The notes beneath the pieces are model-generated. The model saw nothing but the letters and a program-made list of their open reading frames with translations, did no database searches and was not told the DNA's origin. A stretch of DNA of 62,274 bases, from positions 355,501 through 417,774 of the forward strand of contig CAJNDS010002452.1 in the NCBI GenBank assembly GCA_905221605.1. Reading direction: 5' to 3'. This stretch comes from Symbiodinium natans (Eukaryota > Sar > Dinophyceae > Suessiales > Symbiodiniaceae). Each line of letters opens with the position of its first letter. Within the stretch, counting starts at the first letter, position 1. A program made the translations under genes and the position numbers. Positions 42,701 to 54,800 of this stretch are shown here, piece by piece.

Positions 42701-44507
42701 CCTGGGCGGCCTCTTCATGCCGACCTCGACCAGAAACCCTAGACCCCAAACTCAAAACCCCAAACTCGAAACCCCAAACCCCAAACCCTAAACCCCAAAC
42801 CCTAAACTCTGTGGGGAGGTAGCAGGAAAGCTTCGCAGACTTAGGGCGTCAGGGCGTCGGCTTCACACCTGTCGCTAGCAGTTCAATGTTGCATGTTCTA
42901 GATCCTATCTTGCAGACAACGTTAAAACCGGCTCTCCATAATATGCTAATATATCATACATCATATGTGTATATATATATATAGAGAGAGAGAGAGAGCG
43001 AGAGAGAGATAGAATATTCTACATTCTACTTTCTGGGCCAAGCCACCGAGGTTCTGCCTGCATCGGGCCCTGTTCCTGCCAAGCGGTCTAGAATCGAGAG
43101 ATATCGGGGCTAAGCATCCTTAGAAGGACTCGGACTTAGTAGGGGTACTGCTCCTATTTCTCCTGGGTTGTGGCTCAAGACTAGGATCTGAGGCCAAGGC
43201 CTAAGAACAAATCACGGCTCAAGTCCGAGGGGCATGTACAGGGATGTGTGCAGAGGAAGCAGCTCTTGACAAACTGGGAGCAGGTCGCCAGCCTGGGAAC
43301 GCATTTTGAACAGTGAGGGGAGGAGGAGGTGACTCCTCTGCCTTCCGACGTCATGTCCTACATCTCTGGGCATTCAGCTTCCTCCCTTGTGGAAGTGTGT
43401 GTGTGTGTGTGTTACCTACTGAACCTCACAGTCTAGATCTGTTGGGCACAAGCCCGGGTGTTGAACGTTCCTGCATTGACAGAAGACCCTCGCAGGTTCC
43501 TTACAAACCACCTCCAACAGTAGCAGAAGGCACAAAAACCTCGTGATCCTGACAGTTCAAGCGGGTAACTGGCAGTTCTGCTCCATTGGAAAGCTCGCAA
43601 AGGCCCTCGGAGTCCACGGACAACACCTCAGCTGCATCTCAAGGGCCGCGACAACGCTTTACCGCTGGCTTTCGTCTTAGGATAAGTCTCGAAACAAGGA
43701 ATAGAAGCTGACACACCCCCGGCATGCCATGCCAGACTCCCCGAGAAGCGGAACCCACCTACAGGGCATGCAAGGTCACTGCCAAGTCAAAACACTCTCG
43801 GTTCACAGACAAGTGGCAGTCGCTAGTGCCAGCGCAGATTTCCCCTCCTGCGGGGGCAGAGAGGCTGAGCATTCTCGCTCTTGCGCGCCGGCTTTCACCT
43901 CGAGGAGCTTACCTGAACTTCATAGAAATGGTCTACAGGGGCACATACACCCGCAATCCAAAGCCCACAAACCCCATGTTCAGAACTTTTCGTTGCCCCA
44001 ATTTCACAACACCCCCAAGGCCAAGGACTTTGCCGGTCCTTCTCGGGATCTTGTCGCCTCGCTGTGATGTGATGAAGGCTTGGGGGGGGGGAAGGGGGTT
44101 TAGAGCTTGGAGTTTAGGGTCCAGGGTCTGGGGGTTTAGGATGGCTTTCTGTAGGCTTGGCAGAACATGAGAGTCCAAAGCATTCTCACCAAACAGCCCC
44201 AACGGTCACTCTTCTAACTGTCCTGTATCTCAAGGGTCCACCCTCGTAACTCCGAGGGGAAAGACCCACCTACGATACCATCTTTAATTCCCAAACCACA
44301 AAACCCTATACCCTAAACTCTAAAACCCCAAACACTAAAACCCGAAACCCTAACACCCCAAACCCTAAACCCTAAACCCTAAACCCTAAACCCTAAACAC
44401 TTCCAAGCCCGGGCCTCAGCAGCACCTGCTCCCCGCGGCCCACGGGCCGCGCCGCGAAGCGCGCTAAGGCGGCGCCGTAGAACTCGGAGGCCGCCTTGCT
44501 TGTAGGG
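39735..44507 (-). CDS. Unidentified minus-strand gene(s), eight coding-like exons
   Basis: In N to C order: 44,507-44,400 (SEFYGAALARFAARPVGRGE), 42,093-42,030 (DLTAVLGLWQAVAPRWPNSA), 41,536-41,462 (LAEDKRMLQADPEMKEAEVK), 40,842-40,720 (PPAQCEDVKDALARSPPAAT), 40,352-40,305 (VKQLKQLKTEAPASMWG), 40,303-40,205 (LLKFRTVPWPPLAEPIPILT), 40,062-39,988 (RYGGEQVQAAQEKHRQVNSP), 39,810-39,735 (PSPVKELAKLMISLRGGPQI, stop). Each is an open island between telomere-type arrays. The VKQLKQLKTE helix recalls WHEP-type helices of tRNA synthetases, a weak hint only. They may belong to more than one gene. Confidence 0.45.
40357..40500 (+). repeat. Telomere-type array
   Basis: About 20 TTTAGGG units with one 6-base TTAGGT slip. 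Confidence 0.96.
42100..42575. repeat. Inverted arrays of an 11-bp unit (AATAGGGTTTY)
   Basis: At 42,117-42,370 about 22 units of AATAGGGTTTT/C/G-A in 11-bp register. At 42,494-42,570 about six reverse-complement units (CCCTATTAAAA). Between them is a short unique, coding-like stretch (plus frame FAEEDAGCSLKKEPLEPNFA). Confidence 0.93.
42940..43012. repeat. TA/GA microsatellite
   Basis: (TA)n followed directly by (GA)n. Confidence 0.9.
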
Positions 44508-44675
44508 GTTTAGGGGTCTATTGAGGGTTTAGGGTTTAGGGTTTAGGGTTTAGGTTTAGGGTTTAGGGTTTACGGTTTACGGTTTAGGGTTTTGGGTTTA
44601 GCGCTAGGGTTTAGGGGTTTGGGGCTTGGGGTATGGGGTTTGATCAAGGCGGCGTTCTTGAGGATGCTTAAGGTT

Positions 44676-44710
44676 TCCTTTCTTTCGGGGGGGGGGGGGG
44701 GGGGGGGGGT
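44676..44710 (+). repeat. G-run
   Basis: About 22 consecutive G residues. Confidence 0.9.
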
Positions 44711-44739
44711 GCTTCTGGGATTAAAGAACTGTTCTTGGG

Positions 44740-44923
44740 CTTTGGGGCTTACGGGGCGAAAGGATTGGCGACTGGAGATGTTTTGGGACGTCGACGGCTG
44801 TCGATGGCTTTGGCATTGGAAGTTGGGGGGTTGAGGCTCACGGCGTTCGAGGTTGTGGACCTATTTGAATCATCGGGAGCACAAAACCACAAATCCCAGC
44901 CGGTGCAGCCTCGTAGTCTTTGA
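44740..44923 (+). CDS. Possible terminal exon, plus strand
   Basis: Reads LALEVGGLRLTAFEVVDLFE then SSGAQNHKSQPVQPRSL and TGA. Amphipathic, unidentified. A minus-strand frame is open in the same place. Confidence 0.33.
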
Positions 44924-45069
44924 GCTTGAACAGCCTAGCAGACTGCTGCAGTGGATCAATGTCAGGGCATAATGTCAATAACGCAGCAGCCCACCTGCTT
45001 GCACTCAGATGCTAGCCTATGCCACATTCTCTGATCCAAGTTCGGCTGAGGGACTGGTTCCCACGCTCC

Positions 45070-45327
45070 TTATCCGCAGTTGCAGATTTGAAGAGGCTGT
45101 CCTGGCAACCGGATGACCGACATTCCAAGCTTGCTTCTCCAAGCCGCTGAAACTACCTCACATCGACCTCCACATGAGCACTCTGCTTGGTGCAACCCCG
45201 AAGTCCTAAGCATCTCTAGACACTCTTGTAAGAAACGGCTCCTTGTTCTCTGATTACCTACAAAACCGTGAGGGGGGGTTGAAGTGTTTGACTCGTCTTC
45301 ATGCGTTGTAACACTTGTGAGTTGCAT
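45070..45327 (-). CDS. Coding-like exon with Cys pairs
   Basis: 85-codon minus-strand frame. Reads RTRSRFLQECLEMLRTSGLH, then CSCGGRCEVV and RLPGQPLQICNCG before TAG. Cys spacing suggests metal binding or disulfides but matches no motif I know. Confidence 0.4.
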   Translation of the reverse strand: MQLTSVTTHEDESNTSTPPHGFVGNQRTRSRFLQECLEMLRTSGLHQAECSCGGRCEVVSAAWRSKLGMSVIRLPGQPLQICNCG

Positions 45328-45959
45328 CTATTTGCTTGTCTTTCTTGCATGTTTGCTACTCTGCTGATGAATTTCAAACTACCTGTGTTGGCCTCACTTG
45401 CGTCTATTCCCTGGTGGCGACTTGCGCCGCGATTCGCTGTTTTGTCTGAAGCTCGCCTAACCCTGCAACTCCAGCTTGCCAGCCAGCCAACATCCTGCCT
45501 AGTGTTGGGCCCAAGATTCCCAAGATGATCAGATTAGTCCCAGCGATCGGAGGACGCACTGAGTTTGTCGCAAATGCAAGAACTCGGCCATCGTTGCCAC
45601 CGCGGGGAAAAAAACATCTCCCATCGCAATATCGCCATTTGACTGGGACACCTCGATTTGGTCTTGACTTGGTCCTCCCTTCCTCCATCTACTCGTGCCC
45701 TATGAGGCCGTGCAACTGAGGAGCGACAGAATCAAGGACTCATGGCAACAACCAGCCCCCACATCTGTGAGGCACCGTCGTGTCGAGAGCGCTCTGGTAA
45801 AACAGCTTAGAGCTTGCTGTTTTTAGGGCATAGGCTTTTGGGGCTAAGGGCTTTCGTGATGCTGGTGAGGTTTTTGACTTTATGAGGAAGGTAAAAACAA
45901 GAAAAAGGTTCTCACTCGCAGTTCTGAGGTTGTCCTAAAATAGTCTCAAGCAAGTACAC

Positions 45960-46088
45960 ATGGCGTCGAGTTTCTTGACGTTTGAGCCTTCCTCCAATGC
46001 ACAGCCAGTTGTCGTTATTCTTCTTGCAACCTTTGCGGTCACTACTGCCTCTACTGTTCTTATTCAGAACTGTCATTACATCTTTTAG
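45960..46088 (+). CDS. Small ORF with one membrane segment
   Basis: ATG to TAG, 42 residues: an N-terminal polar stretch, then PVVVILLATFAVTTASTVLI as a probable membrane segment. A second frame downstream (AVLAVFTISAIITIMFTLGQ) could be joined by an intron to give two segments. The region is free of telomere-type repeats. Unidentified. Confidence 0.33.
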   Translation: MASSFLTFEPSSNAQPVVVILLATFAVTTASTVLIQNCHYIF

Positions 46089-46387
46089 CTGTATTACTGG
46101 TTGTAAATGTTTTTCTTGGGCTGTTCTTGCTGTGTTTACCATTAGTGCTATTATAACTATTATGTTTACTCTCGGCCAAGTATAGCAATGCTTGCTCTTA
46201 GTAGGGTGCGGCGTGGAGGTCTGCAATCAAGTGCTCAGGGATGCGCTGCCTCGGAGGGCGCGGCAGTCAGCTCGAAGTCCTGGCAGCACTAGTCGAATCT
46301 CCGGTACGCACCCACAAGGACACTGCGGTGGTTTCCGAAAATCGGGGGTGCCCTTTTGGGGGTTTCCTACAAGAAGCATGAGAATAT

Positions 46388-46620
46388 TTGGCGGTATATA
46401 GGATAAAGGGTACCCCTAATTTGGGGAATGCCCTTTTTCCACTGTGCTGGAGGGCTCGTCTCCATATTTCAGGGGTGAGAAACCTGCAAAGCGAACTTGT
46501 AAAGTCTGGGGTCTCCGTGCCGGGGGGTTGCACCTTTACGGGCCGGGCCCCTGTGCGTGGTCTGGGGGGCATTTGGAAGAGAGAAGCCACAAGCCCCAAA
46601 ACCCTAAACCCCTCCACTCG
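46388..46620 (+). CDS. Possible plus-strand exon
   Basis: Reads VRNLQSELVKSGVSVPGGCT then FTGRAPVRGLGGIWKREATS. It begins beside a family A fragment (GGGTACCCCTAATTTGGGG at 46,407). Unidentified. Confidence 0.37.
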
Positions 46621-46924
46621 AAGCCTTACACCCCTAACACCTTTACACGCCTTAAACCCTCTAACGCCCCAAGCCTTAGGCCCTTAGGTCCTCAATCAAC
46701 CCTCAACCCTTCAACTCAAAACACACATGAACCTTAGACCTCCCTAAACCCCAAATACCCTAAACCCCAAACACCACACCATTCCATCCCCACCGCCCCC
46801 CCCCCCCCCCCCACCCCCCAAACCCTAAGCCCTGAACCCTAAACCCTAAAAACCCTAAACGCTATAAACCCTTTGTACTATGAACCCTAAACCCCCCCCC
46901 CTACCCCCACCCCCACACCCCGCA

Positions 46925-49900
46925 TCACCCCGCACTGGCTCCACCTGGAGGGCTTGGACGTACTTTGCCGGCACGCCCTCCTCCTCATCTTCCTGGATTC
47001 TGAGGCCCTGAACCCGAAAACCCTAAAACCCTAAAACCCTAAAACCCTAAAACCCTAAAACCCTAAAACCCTAAAGCCCTAAAACCCTAAAAGCCTCTTT
47101 AAAAGCCCTAAACCCTCAAGCCCTAACCCTAAACCCTAAAACCCATGCTTAGGCTTCGAGGTCGCTCGGAGGAATTTTGGAGGGCGCGGTTCAGGGCTTG
47201 CAGGGCTTGCAGGGTGAACAGGGTGCATGTGGCGTTTGCGGAGCCCATTTATTGGGGTCTATAGGCCTTGCATGGCTTCTTCAGGGTTTGGGGATTGGGG
47301 GTCTTCCATTGGAGCTTGACAGGTTACATGAGCTCAAAGCTCTCCATGCGCCATGGCAGTCCTGTTTTCCTGATGCCACGGGCTGCGGGTACAGGACATC
47401 CACGGTCTTCGCATCCTCCGGGCCGTGGCGATAGCGGCACACATCACACGCCCTATGAATTCAAGGGTACATCTTATGAGCATGAGCTCGGCCTCGTCCA
47501 CAAAGGAGATCATGGCCCTCCTCGCACGCTCCCTGCGCACCACGCGGACACGCCGGCCGCAGGACAGGAGGTCGCTGCCCGCATCCGCCTTCGCTTGTTG
47601 GCGCGGCTTTATAACAGGGCCCCGACCTCAGCAACCTCAAGCCCGGCTTTTTGCTTCGAATCCTTGACGGAGTGCATGGCCTCTGTCACTCAGTGGGGAT
47701 CATGGGTCAAGATTCCGGGGGTGTAGTGACAGAATCGGGTCAAGAGAAGACCAACCATTCTCCACGGCACCTTCCCCTCGCTGGTCTCGAGCCTCTCCCG
47801 AGTTGCCTGGCAGCGAGGAGGACCCTGCAAGATAAGATGCTGCGGAAGATATACTCTTCATGTGCTTGCACCCAAACCCAAGTAATGGTTACAACGTTTC
47901 AATGTAGATCTTGGGAGGCCAGAACATATATTCATACGGAAAACAACAGACAACAGGGGCTGGGGTGGAAAAGGATGGCCTTGCGATGCACAAGCTGCCC
48001 TCCCAACTCCGCCTCTCGCGCCACCGCCGCTGCGCCCAGCGTGGGCAGCTCCCCCGACGCATCGGCCTGGAAAGGGATGGTGGACGTCTTTGCTTGCCTG
48101 TGAATCAGCAGAGTTCGCGGTGCTGCGGGAGAGATTAGCCTTTCATCGGGGCTCTCTTGTGTGTACCAGTCAGTGCCAGTTGTAGTACAATGGAGTTGGA
48201 AGGACTGATGCGTACACGGGTTGGCTCGTTTGCAGCGTTGCAATGACCCACTTCGCTGCAGATGCTGCGATATAAATAGGCCCGTCACACTGATCGTGGG
48301 TATGCGGTGTAACGAGACGGCAAGAGCTGCGCACCACCAAGTTCAGACCTTGTTGCATCTAGGCCTCGTCCTTAGCCACTGGAGCTGGCCCGGCCTCGCC
48401 GGCGTTCAGTGCCTGGATGAGGTCCTTGCCGCCCCACCCGCACACACACACACACACACACTCGCACTCGGCACAACCCACTTGTAGAGACATGCTATGA
48501 GGGTCTCCAGCACTCAACCATCCGTGGTCCTGGCACTTATCACACGTGTCGGCCCGTCTGGGGTCATCCGGATCCGTGCCCTCCAGCGCAGCCATGTCCT
48601 GCAGGAGCCTGGCAGCGGGAGAACCCTGTGGCTGGAAGTGGCCGGGCTTAGGGTAACCCAAACCCCAAACCCCCAACCCCAAACCCCAAACCCTAAACCC
48701 CTGGAGCGGACATGCCCCTCCAAACAAAAGGCAAGGAGTAAGGGGCCGCTTAGGCACCTAGCTTTGGGTTTGCCTACCCTGGCCTGCAAATGTTCAGAGC
48801 CAGCTGCTCCTCAGCAGGCTGGACGCCCTGCAGCAAAGCACGGGACTCGTTTTCCACTCCGACTTGCGTTGTCACGGGTACGGGTTTAGGGGCTTGGGTT
48901 TAGGGTTTAGGGTTTAGTAGGGTTTAGGGTTTAGGGTTTCGGGTTTAGGGTCTAGGGCCTAGGGTTTAGGGTTTAGGGTTTATTGTTTAGGGTTTAGGGT
49001 TTTAGGGTTTTAGGGTTTTAGGGTTTTAGGGTTTAGGGTTTAGGGTTTAGGGTTTAGGGTTTTCGGGTTATGTACTACCATGGAAGCAAGACAAGCACAT
49101 CAAGACAGCGACGAACTACAACAATGAACTATCGACTTTACTCCCCCTTCTGTTTCTGAAATAGGGAACTGCCATGACACTGCAATGTGGCTGTACTTCT
49201 CTTTGGCATGCTGTCATGAGAACCAGGGCTTACGAAACTTCCTACAGACAAGTAGCCGCCTAAACCCTACACCCCTCTCATTGACTCATGTTGTTCTCAG
49301 CCTGCCTGGCTCAGAGCCGTATGCTTCCCGAGCTCCTGGATGCTTGGCACAAGAGAGCAGAGAAGTCCACGAGAGCTGTATGATAATGTTCGCCCTGCCT
49401 CATGGGATCCTAGACTACCCCCCCTCTCGTTTTGAAGGCTCAAAACAACCGTTTATAAACAAGCCCAGGGTTTAGGGTTTAGGGTTTAGGGTTAGGGTTT
49501 AGGGTTTAGGGTTTAGGGTTTAGGGTTTAGGGTTTAGGGTTTGGGGTTTCGGGTTTAGGGTTTACGGTTTACGGTTTACGGGGTTTAAGGTTAAGGTTTA
49601 GGGTAGCTTGGGCCTTTGTTCTGGCTGGGGGTTAAGATAGCACTTGCAGGCACCGGCTCCTTCACGAAGCTGTGCTTGAAGTTCAGCTGCAGCAGCGGCC
49701 CCTGCAAAGCGGAGCAAGGCAAGGCCCCCAATACCCACAGAGCTCCCTGGCCTTTCAGGGTTTAGGGGTTAGGGTTTAGGGGTTTAGGGGTTAGGGTTGG
49801 GGGTTGAGGGCTTAGGGTTTAGGGCCTCGGGTTTCGGGTTTAGGGTTGAGGGTTTAGAGTACCGAAAACCAGTTGAGCGTGTCTGACCTGCTCCGATCTC

Positions 49901-51130
49901 GCCTCTGTCGACGCCGAGAAGACTGCTCTCATATTGACTGCTGTGAAAAGCAGCTCAGGTTCAACCGTGGCACACCATCATCACGAGAACTGCCATTTTG
50001 ACCAGAGGTACGATTATTCTACGTACAGGTAGCTGCGGCAGCGAATCTTGACCCCTCGACACAGTCGCACAACACCTCTTTGCTGCGGTTGCACTCAGCT
50101 CTGCCTTCGAGCCCGACATCAAAAACCCAACCACAAGCCCGACGGCAAATAGACAAACATATTCAATATACATATATATATATATACATAGACATACATA
50201 TATAAGAGATTCTACATACATATATATATATATACAACACACTATATTGAATATTTTAAGCCCCGTAAAACCAGCAAGACCCCAAGAGCCCCCCCCCATA
50301 AGCCTCGATATCCCAGCGCTGAAAACGACCCCTCAGGCCTGGTCTGAGCTGGCAAGTTGCGCGCAGCACTCCGGATTGAGGGCCGCCAGAGCTACCGTCT
50401 GCTGGGCCCTGTTCACGTGGTGGGTGCTAGGGGCTTCCAGGGTGTTTTGCTGCTTTTTGTTTTAACCTTTCGTTTGGAGAAGGCCAGGGGAGGGACGGGG
50501 AGTGGGCTGTGCTTTTCGGGCTTTGGGCAGTGACTCGTCTTGATCCTTTGGCCGTCAACGAGCTTCAGAGTTGACGTAATCCCTGGACCCCGAGCCCCCC
50601 TTAAACCGCCAATGAAAACCACCCCCCCCCCCCACCCCCGCGATTCCCCAAACCCCAAAGCCCCTAAGCGCCCGGCCCCACGAGCTCCTGTAGCCGCCGC
50701 TGCAGCGGCGCTAGCTCGGCCTCAGGCGTGAATTCGCGGGGTTTAGGTGCTTCCGTGTTTTGGGTTCAGGGGTTTAAGGGGCCTTTGGGGTTTTATGGGG
50801 GTTGAGGCGGGGGGGATTGAGGGCTTAGGGAGTTTAGGGCTCTAGGCTTCGGGCTTCGGACATTCTAGGAGTTCAGGGTTTAAGCACCCTGTCTCATAGA
50901 GCCTAACACCTACGTCTCCTCCAAAATCCGGGGGCCTTGAGATCGGCCTCCGACCGATGATCCAGAAGCCGCGCCGCGTCCATGCTCATGCCTCGGGACT
51001 TCGGCACCGTTGGCTGGGTTGGTGTTGAGGAACTTAAGTTAAGTTACCAGATTTGGGGGCGTACAGTAGCGCATATTAGCGAATGAGACTATGCTGTCTT
51101 GATTTCGGTAGCGGACTTCAAGTTCCTGAA
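46925..51130 (-). CDS. Unidentified minus-strand gene with a possible AAA+ Walker B exon
   Basis: Coding-like exons in N to C order: 51,125-51,060 (ELEVRYRNQDSIVSFANMRY), 51,010-50,945 (RGMSMDAARLLDHRSEADLK), 50,728-50,665 (PEAELAPLQRRLQELVGPG), 50,402-50,340 (ALAALNPECCAQLASSDQ), about 49,725-49,665 (GPLLQLNFKHSFVKEPVP), 48,612-48,505 (CDKCQDHG zinc-ribbon-like pair), 48,438-48,360, 48,108-47,965 (QADASGELPTLGAAAVAREA), 47,590-47,470 (RERARRAMISFVDEAELML), 47,450-47,370 (CRYRHGPEDAKTVDVLYPQP), 47,003-46,925 (LRIQEDEEEGVPAKYVQALQ). ISFVDEAE has the form of an AAA+ Walker B strand; no Walker A was found. The first three could instead continue Hsp90. More than one gene is possible. Confidence 0.45.
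47010..47095 (-). repeat. CCCTAAAA 8-base array
   Basis: Ten almost uniform 8-base units, like the array at 967-1,095. Confidence 0.92.
48890..49070 (+). repeat. Telomere-type array, mixed units
   Basis: TTTAGGG units enclosing a block of five TTTTAGGG units. Confidence 0.95.
49465..49590 (+). repeat. Telomere-type array
   Basis: TTTAGGG units passing into TTTACGG variants at the distal end. Confidence 0.93.
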
Positions 51131-51506
51131 CCAAACTAAGCAAGCACCCTAAAGCCGGGGGAGGGGGGGGGGGGGGGGGGGGGGGCGGTGGGCGGCTGCT
51201 GTTGTGGGTTCGTTGGTAAAGTAGCTGTACTCTTACAAAAGGAGTATGTATTCACGCAGCATTCACGACATGTCTAGAGCTTAGGGCCCAGGAGTTGGCT
51301 TTAAGGCTGAGGGGTTTTCACTCTGCCTCGCGTGGTTCATAGTGGGTTTGGGGTTATGAGGTCAGGGCTTAAGGTTTAGGTCTCCTTTTCCGTGGTTCGC
51401 GCTGGGTTGGGGTTGTTTCGGGTTGGGGGGCGGGCTTGCCATGCGGGAGGGGGATACCATGAAGGGGGGAGGGGGGGGAAGAAAGCGGAGCAGTCGCAAA
51501 AATCTC

Positions 51507-51583
51507 GTGTACCCTAAACCCTAAACCCTAAACCCTAAACCCTAAACCCTAAACCCTAAACCCTAAACCCTAAACCCTAAACG
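51507..51583 (-). repeat. Telomere-type array
   Basis: Eleven perfect CCCTAAA units, downstream of the last Hsp90 exon found. Confidence 0.95.
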
Positions 51584-51818
51584 TTTTGCCGAGCTGCAGC
51601 TGAGCACCTCATAGCCTCGATACTCCTGGCGACCCCCACCCAGTGCGACAACTTCTGCATTCTGTAGGGCGACGCGTGGCCCAAATGAGCCAGAATGGAT
51701 CGAACCCTAAACCCTACACCCCGAACCCTAAACCCTAAAACCTAAACCTAAACCCAAAACCCTAAGCCCTAAGCCACCAAGTTCAGAGCAAAAGTATCTC
51801 ACCGCTTCGACGGCGATC

Positions 51819-54800
51819 CTTGAGGAACTGGACGGCGTACTCGTCGACCGGGTCCGTCATGTAGATCACTTCGTAGCCATCGCGCTTCAGGCCCTGTCCC
51901 CATCTCCCTAAACTCCAAACCCTAAACCCTAAACCCCCAGCTCAACGTTGCCCTACTCTTGCCACTCACCCAGCCTCGATGTAGGGCGAGCGCGCGGCAT
52001 CCCGCTTGGTTCTGCCAGTGATGTACAAGATGTGCCGCTGGCCTTTTAGGGTTTAAGGTTTAGGCGGTTTAGGGTTTAGGGTTTGGGGTTTAGGGTTTAG
52101 GGCAAGTTTAGGGTTTAGGGTTTAGGGTTTAGGGTTTAGGGTTTTCTGATTCATAGGTACATCTCACGTTGCATGTTTTAAAGTAAAGTGTACAAGCTTA
52201 AGTAAATTGAACTTGGGGCCGGCTGGGCTCCCTTGCAATGCTTTCATGATCGGTTTGCTTTGGGGGCCCTTTCGTTCCCGCAACCTATGGAACATCGGCG
52301 GGTACTTCTGAAGGCCCTTGTATGTTTTAATTGCATGTTCAGGTGTAGGCAGTGTAGGCTTCAACAGGCACACTTGGGGTGTGGGGCTGAAGAGTCAAGT
52401 CCACTGTGCACCCCACAAAACTTCTGCAAAACGAGCAAGGTCCCCCTGGCGCTAATGATGCCGCGCCCCCTTCCAAAAACCAAACAATAGGTGTCCAACC
52501 CTTCATCCAGCCTGGCTTCATCCGGGCAATGTAATCATCAAAGCCCACCATCTCCTGCACGACGCAAGATCTCACAGGGCTTCGTGCTCGAGGGGGAATC
52601 AGAGGCAACGAAGTGCCTGGACCCTGGACGGATGCTTATGTACGTGCGGCACGAGCAAAGAAAAAGAATCCCGAAACCTGCTGCTGGGCTGTCCTCTCCA
52701 GACTTTGAAGAGTGATATCTCAACAGGGGCACAATCTGCTCCCTGTTGGCATGATCCTGCGCGTTTGCACGTTAGCTTCGCATGGAAAACGATCGGGTGG
52801 ACTGTCAGGATGTTGGTGCTGGCTGCTGATTGAACTTCTGCTGTTGTCAAGAGTGAGAAACGAGTCTGCAACCTAAGGCCCTGAAATCACGTGTGCCATG
52901 GAGTCCTCGTAGACACCGAGCTTCAAGCATTGGGAGAAAGCTTCGTGGAAGGATCGAAAGCGTTCTTTGTCCTGGGCCCGAAGCACATCATCGAGGGACC
53001 CTGAGGGGGGAGGGGGGCATTCATGGTTTAATTTCCGGGATCCTGGAGAACGGAGCTTCCTGCTGTAGAGGGGCTGCAACTGACTTCTTACCCGAAGTCC
53101 TAAATCTTAAGTCGGCGCAAGCTCTGGTGGCTGCAATCCGAGCAACGGCAGAGAGTTCCTCGAACATGCTGAAGATATTCTTCTGCAAGCCCGTCTTGAT
53201 GTGCTTCCTCAGGACAACTGTGTCATGCACAGGTATTTGTGGAATGTTAAGTAGACACAGAAAAGAAAGCCCCGACGCTTGAAGTCGGGTTCCCGAGTCG
53301 GAACCGGAGCCCCGTCGATATCCGGCCGAGGCACAGAATGGCATTCTGCTGCAGCATCTCCTTGGCAACAAGCTATACGGACTGAGAGGAGCCAACTTGG
53401 GCCCTGGAGGCAGTTCTAACAGGATTAAGATGAATCCCTAAACCCTAAGCAGTCAGAAAACAGCTTATAGGCTTCAAATTGGATCCAGGGCCAGGAAAGG
53501 ACGTCTCATGGCCAAGCAGCTCTGCTGATATTGAGAGGCATGTCATCGCTGTCAACGATGCCCTTCACAAAGCCCATCCACTTGGGGATGAGGTCGTTGA
53601 ACTCTTTGATGAACACCCTGTCTAGGGTTTAGGGTTTAGGGTTTAGGGCTTAGGGCTTAGGGCTTAGGGTTTAGGGTTTAGGGTTTCGGGCACTCTAAGG
53701 GGCACTTTGGGGGGCGCTTTGGGGATTACTCAGGCTTGCCAGGAGGCCTGCGAACGTAGAGCCGGATGCTGAATCGCTGCGACATCTTGCCCATGTCGAA
53801 CATGTCCTGGCGCCCAAGGACTCACTCATAAGCACAAAAACCACCTGGGTGGTGCCCGGAACCATCCACAGACACCCGCAAGACAAACAGTTTTCTGACT
53901 ACGGGATGCACGGACGGTCATCCGCAGCTTGTATCGCCCAGGCACGCTACTGTGGCGGCTAGGGTAGGGGTAGGTCGCCCGAGTGCTGAACTGAGTCTAA
54001 AACTAAACTCCCCTTAGAGAGCCGAGGGGAACTAGAGTCGGCTCTTCGAAATAAGTGGCTGAAGATTTCCCTGCAAAAGTGGGCTTGGAGGTCACAGGGT
54101 CTCCTTGGGCGCTGTGGTCGGACAGTATAGAAGCGCTTTGAAGTCAACCTTCCAAGAAGCAGTGGAGATTTTTTCTGAGCAGAATGCCTTCACCATGCAG
54201 GTTGCGGCGGACGAGTGCTTCACAGCTTGTGACAACCTTCATGAGAGGCGTCTAACAGGCCTGGCCGCTCTGCATGACATGCTTGACCGCGAGATGATCC
54301 TGCTATGCGGAGATGGCTTTTGCAAAAAAGTGCTGCCGGGAAGTGACAGCAGTGAGTGGTATCAACGGCTTTGCATCCCCAACGCCTGCCCCTCTTACAG
54401 GCTGATCCCTGGTAGGAAAAGACTTGCGCGACCCTGGTTCTCTGAAGGTTTGCGTGCTGGTGGCTGCTTGAGGTTTCCGAGCCTCCCAATCACCAGAGAG
54501 GAACTTGTAAAGCTCCGCGTACTCCTGGAAGGGGACGGGCATGGTGGACTTGGCACAACATGACAGTTGCTTATCCTACAGACCCTTTGAACCTTCCATC
54601 AAGGTTTGAAAGAAGCCGCTCCTGATGCGAGACTTCGGATGCCGGCCGGAGCCACAATGGCTTGTTCTTGTTGATCAGCTCCTGTGGGGCAGTGAAACAA
54701 GCAGTTGTGGAACCCATCGAATCCTGAATCCTGTTGCGCAGCTTCTCCAAGCTGCTAACACCCAGATTGGCAGCTCAGGCCGCCACCCAAGAGTAGCTGA

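Noticed and set aside
54105-54563. 152-codon plus-strand ORF with protein-like composition
   Set aside because: It is antisense to three Hsp90 exons (54,524-54,483, 54,299-54,279 and 54,148-54,113) whose identity is far better supported. Probably a chance mirror frame, though a nested gene cannot be fully excluded.
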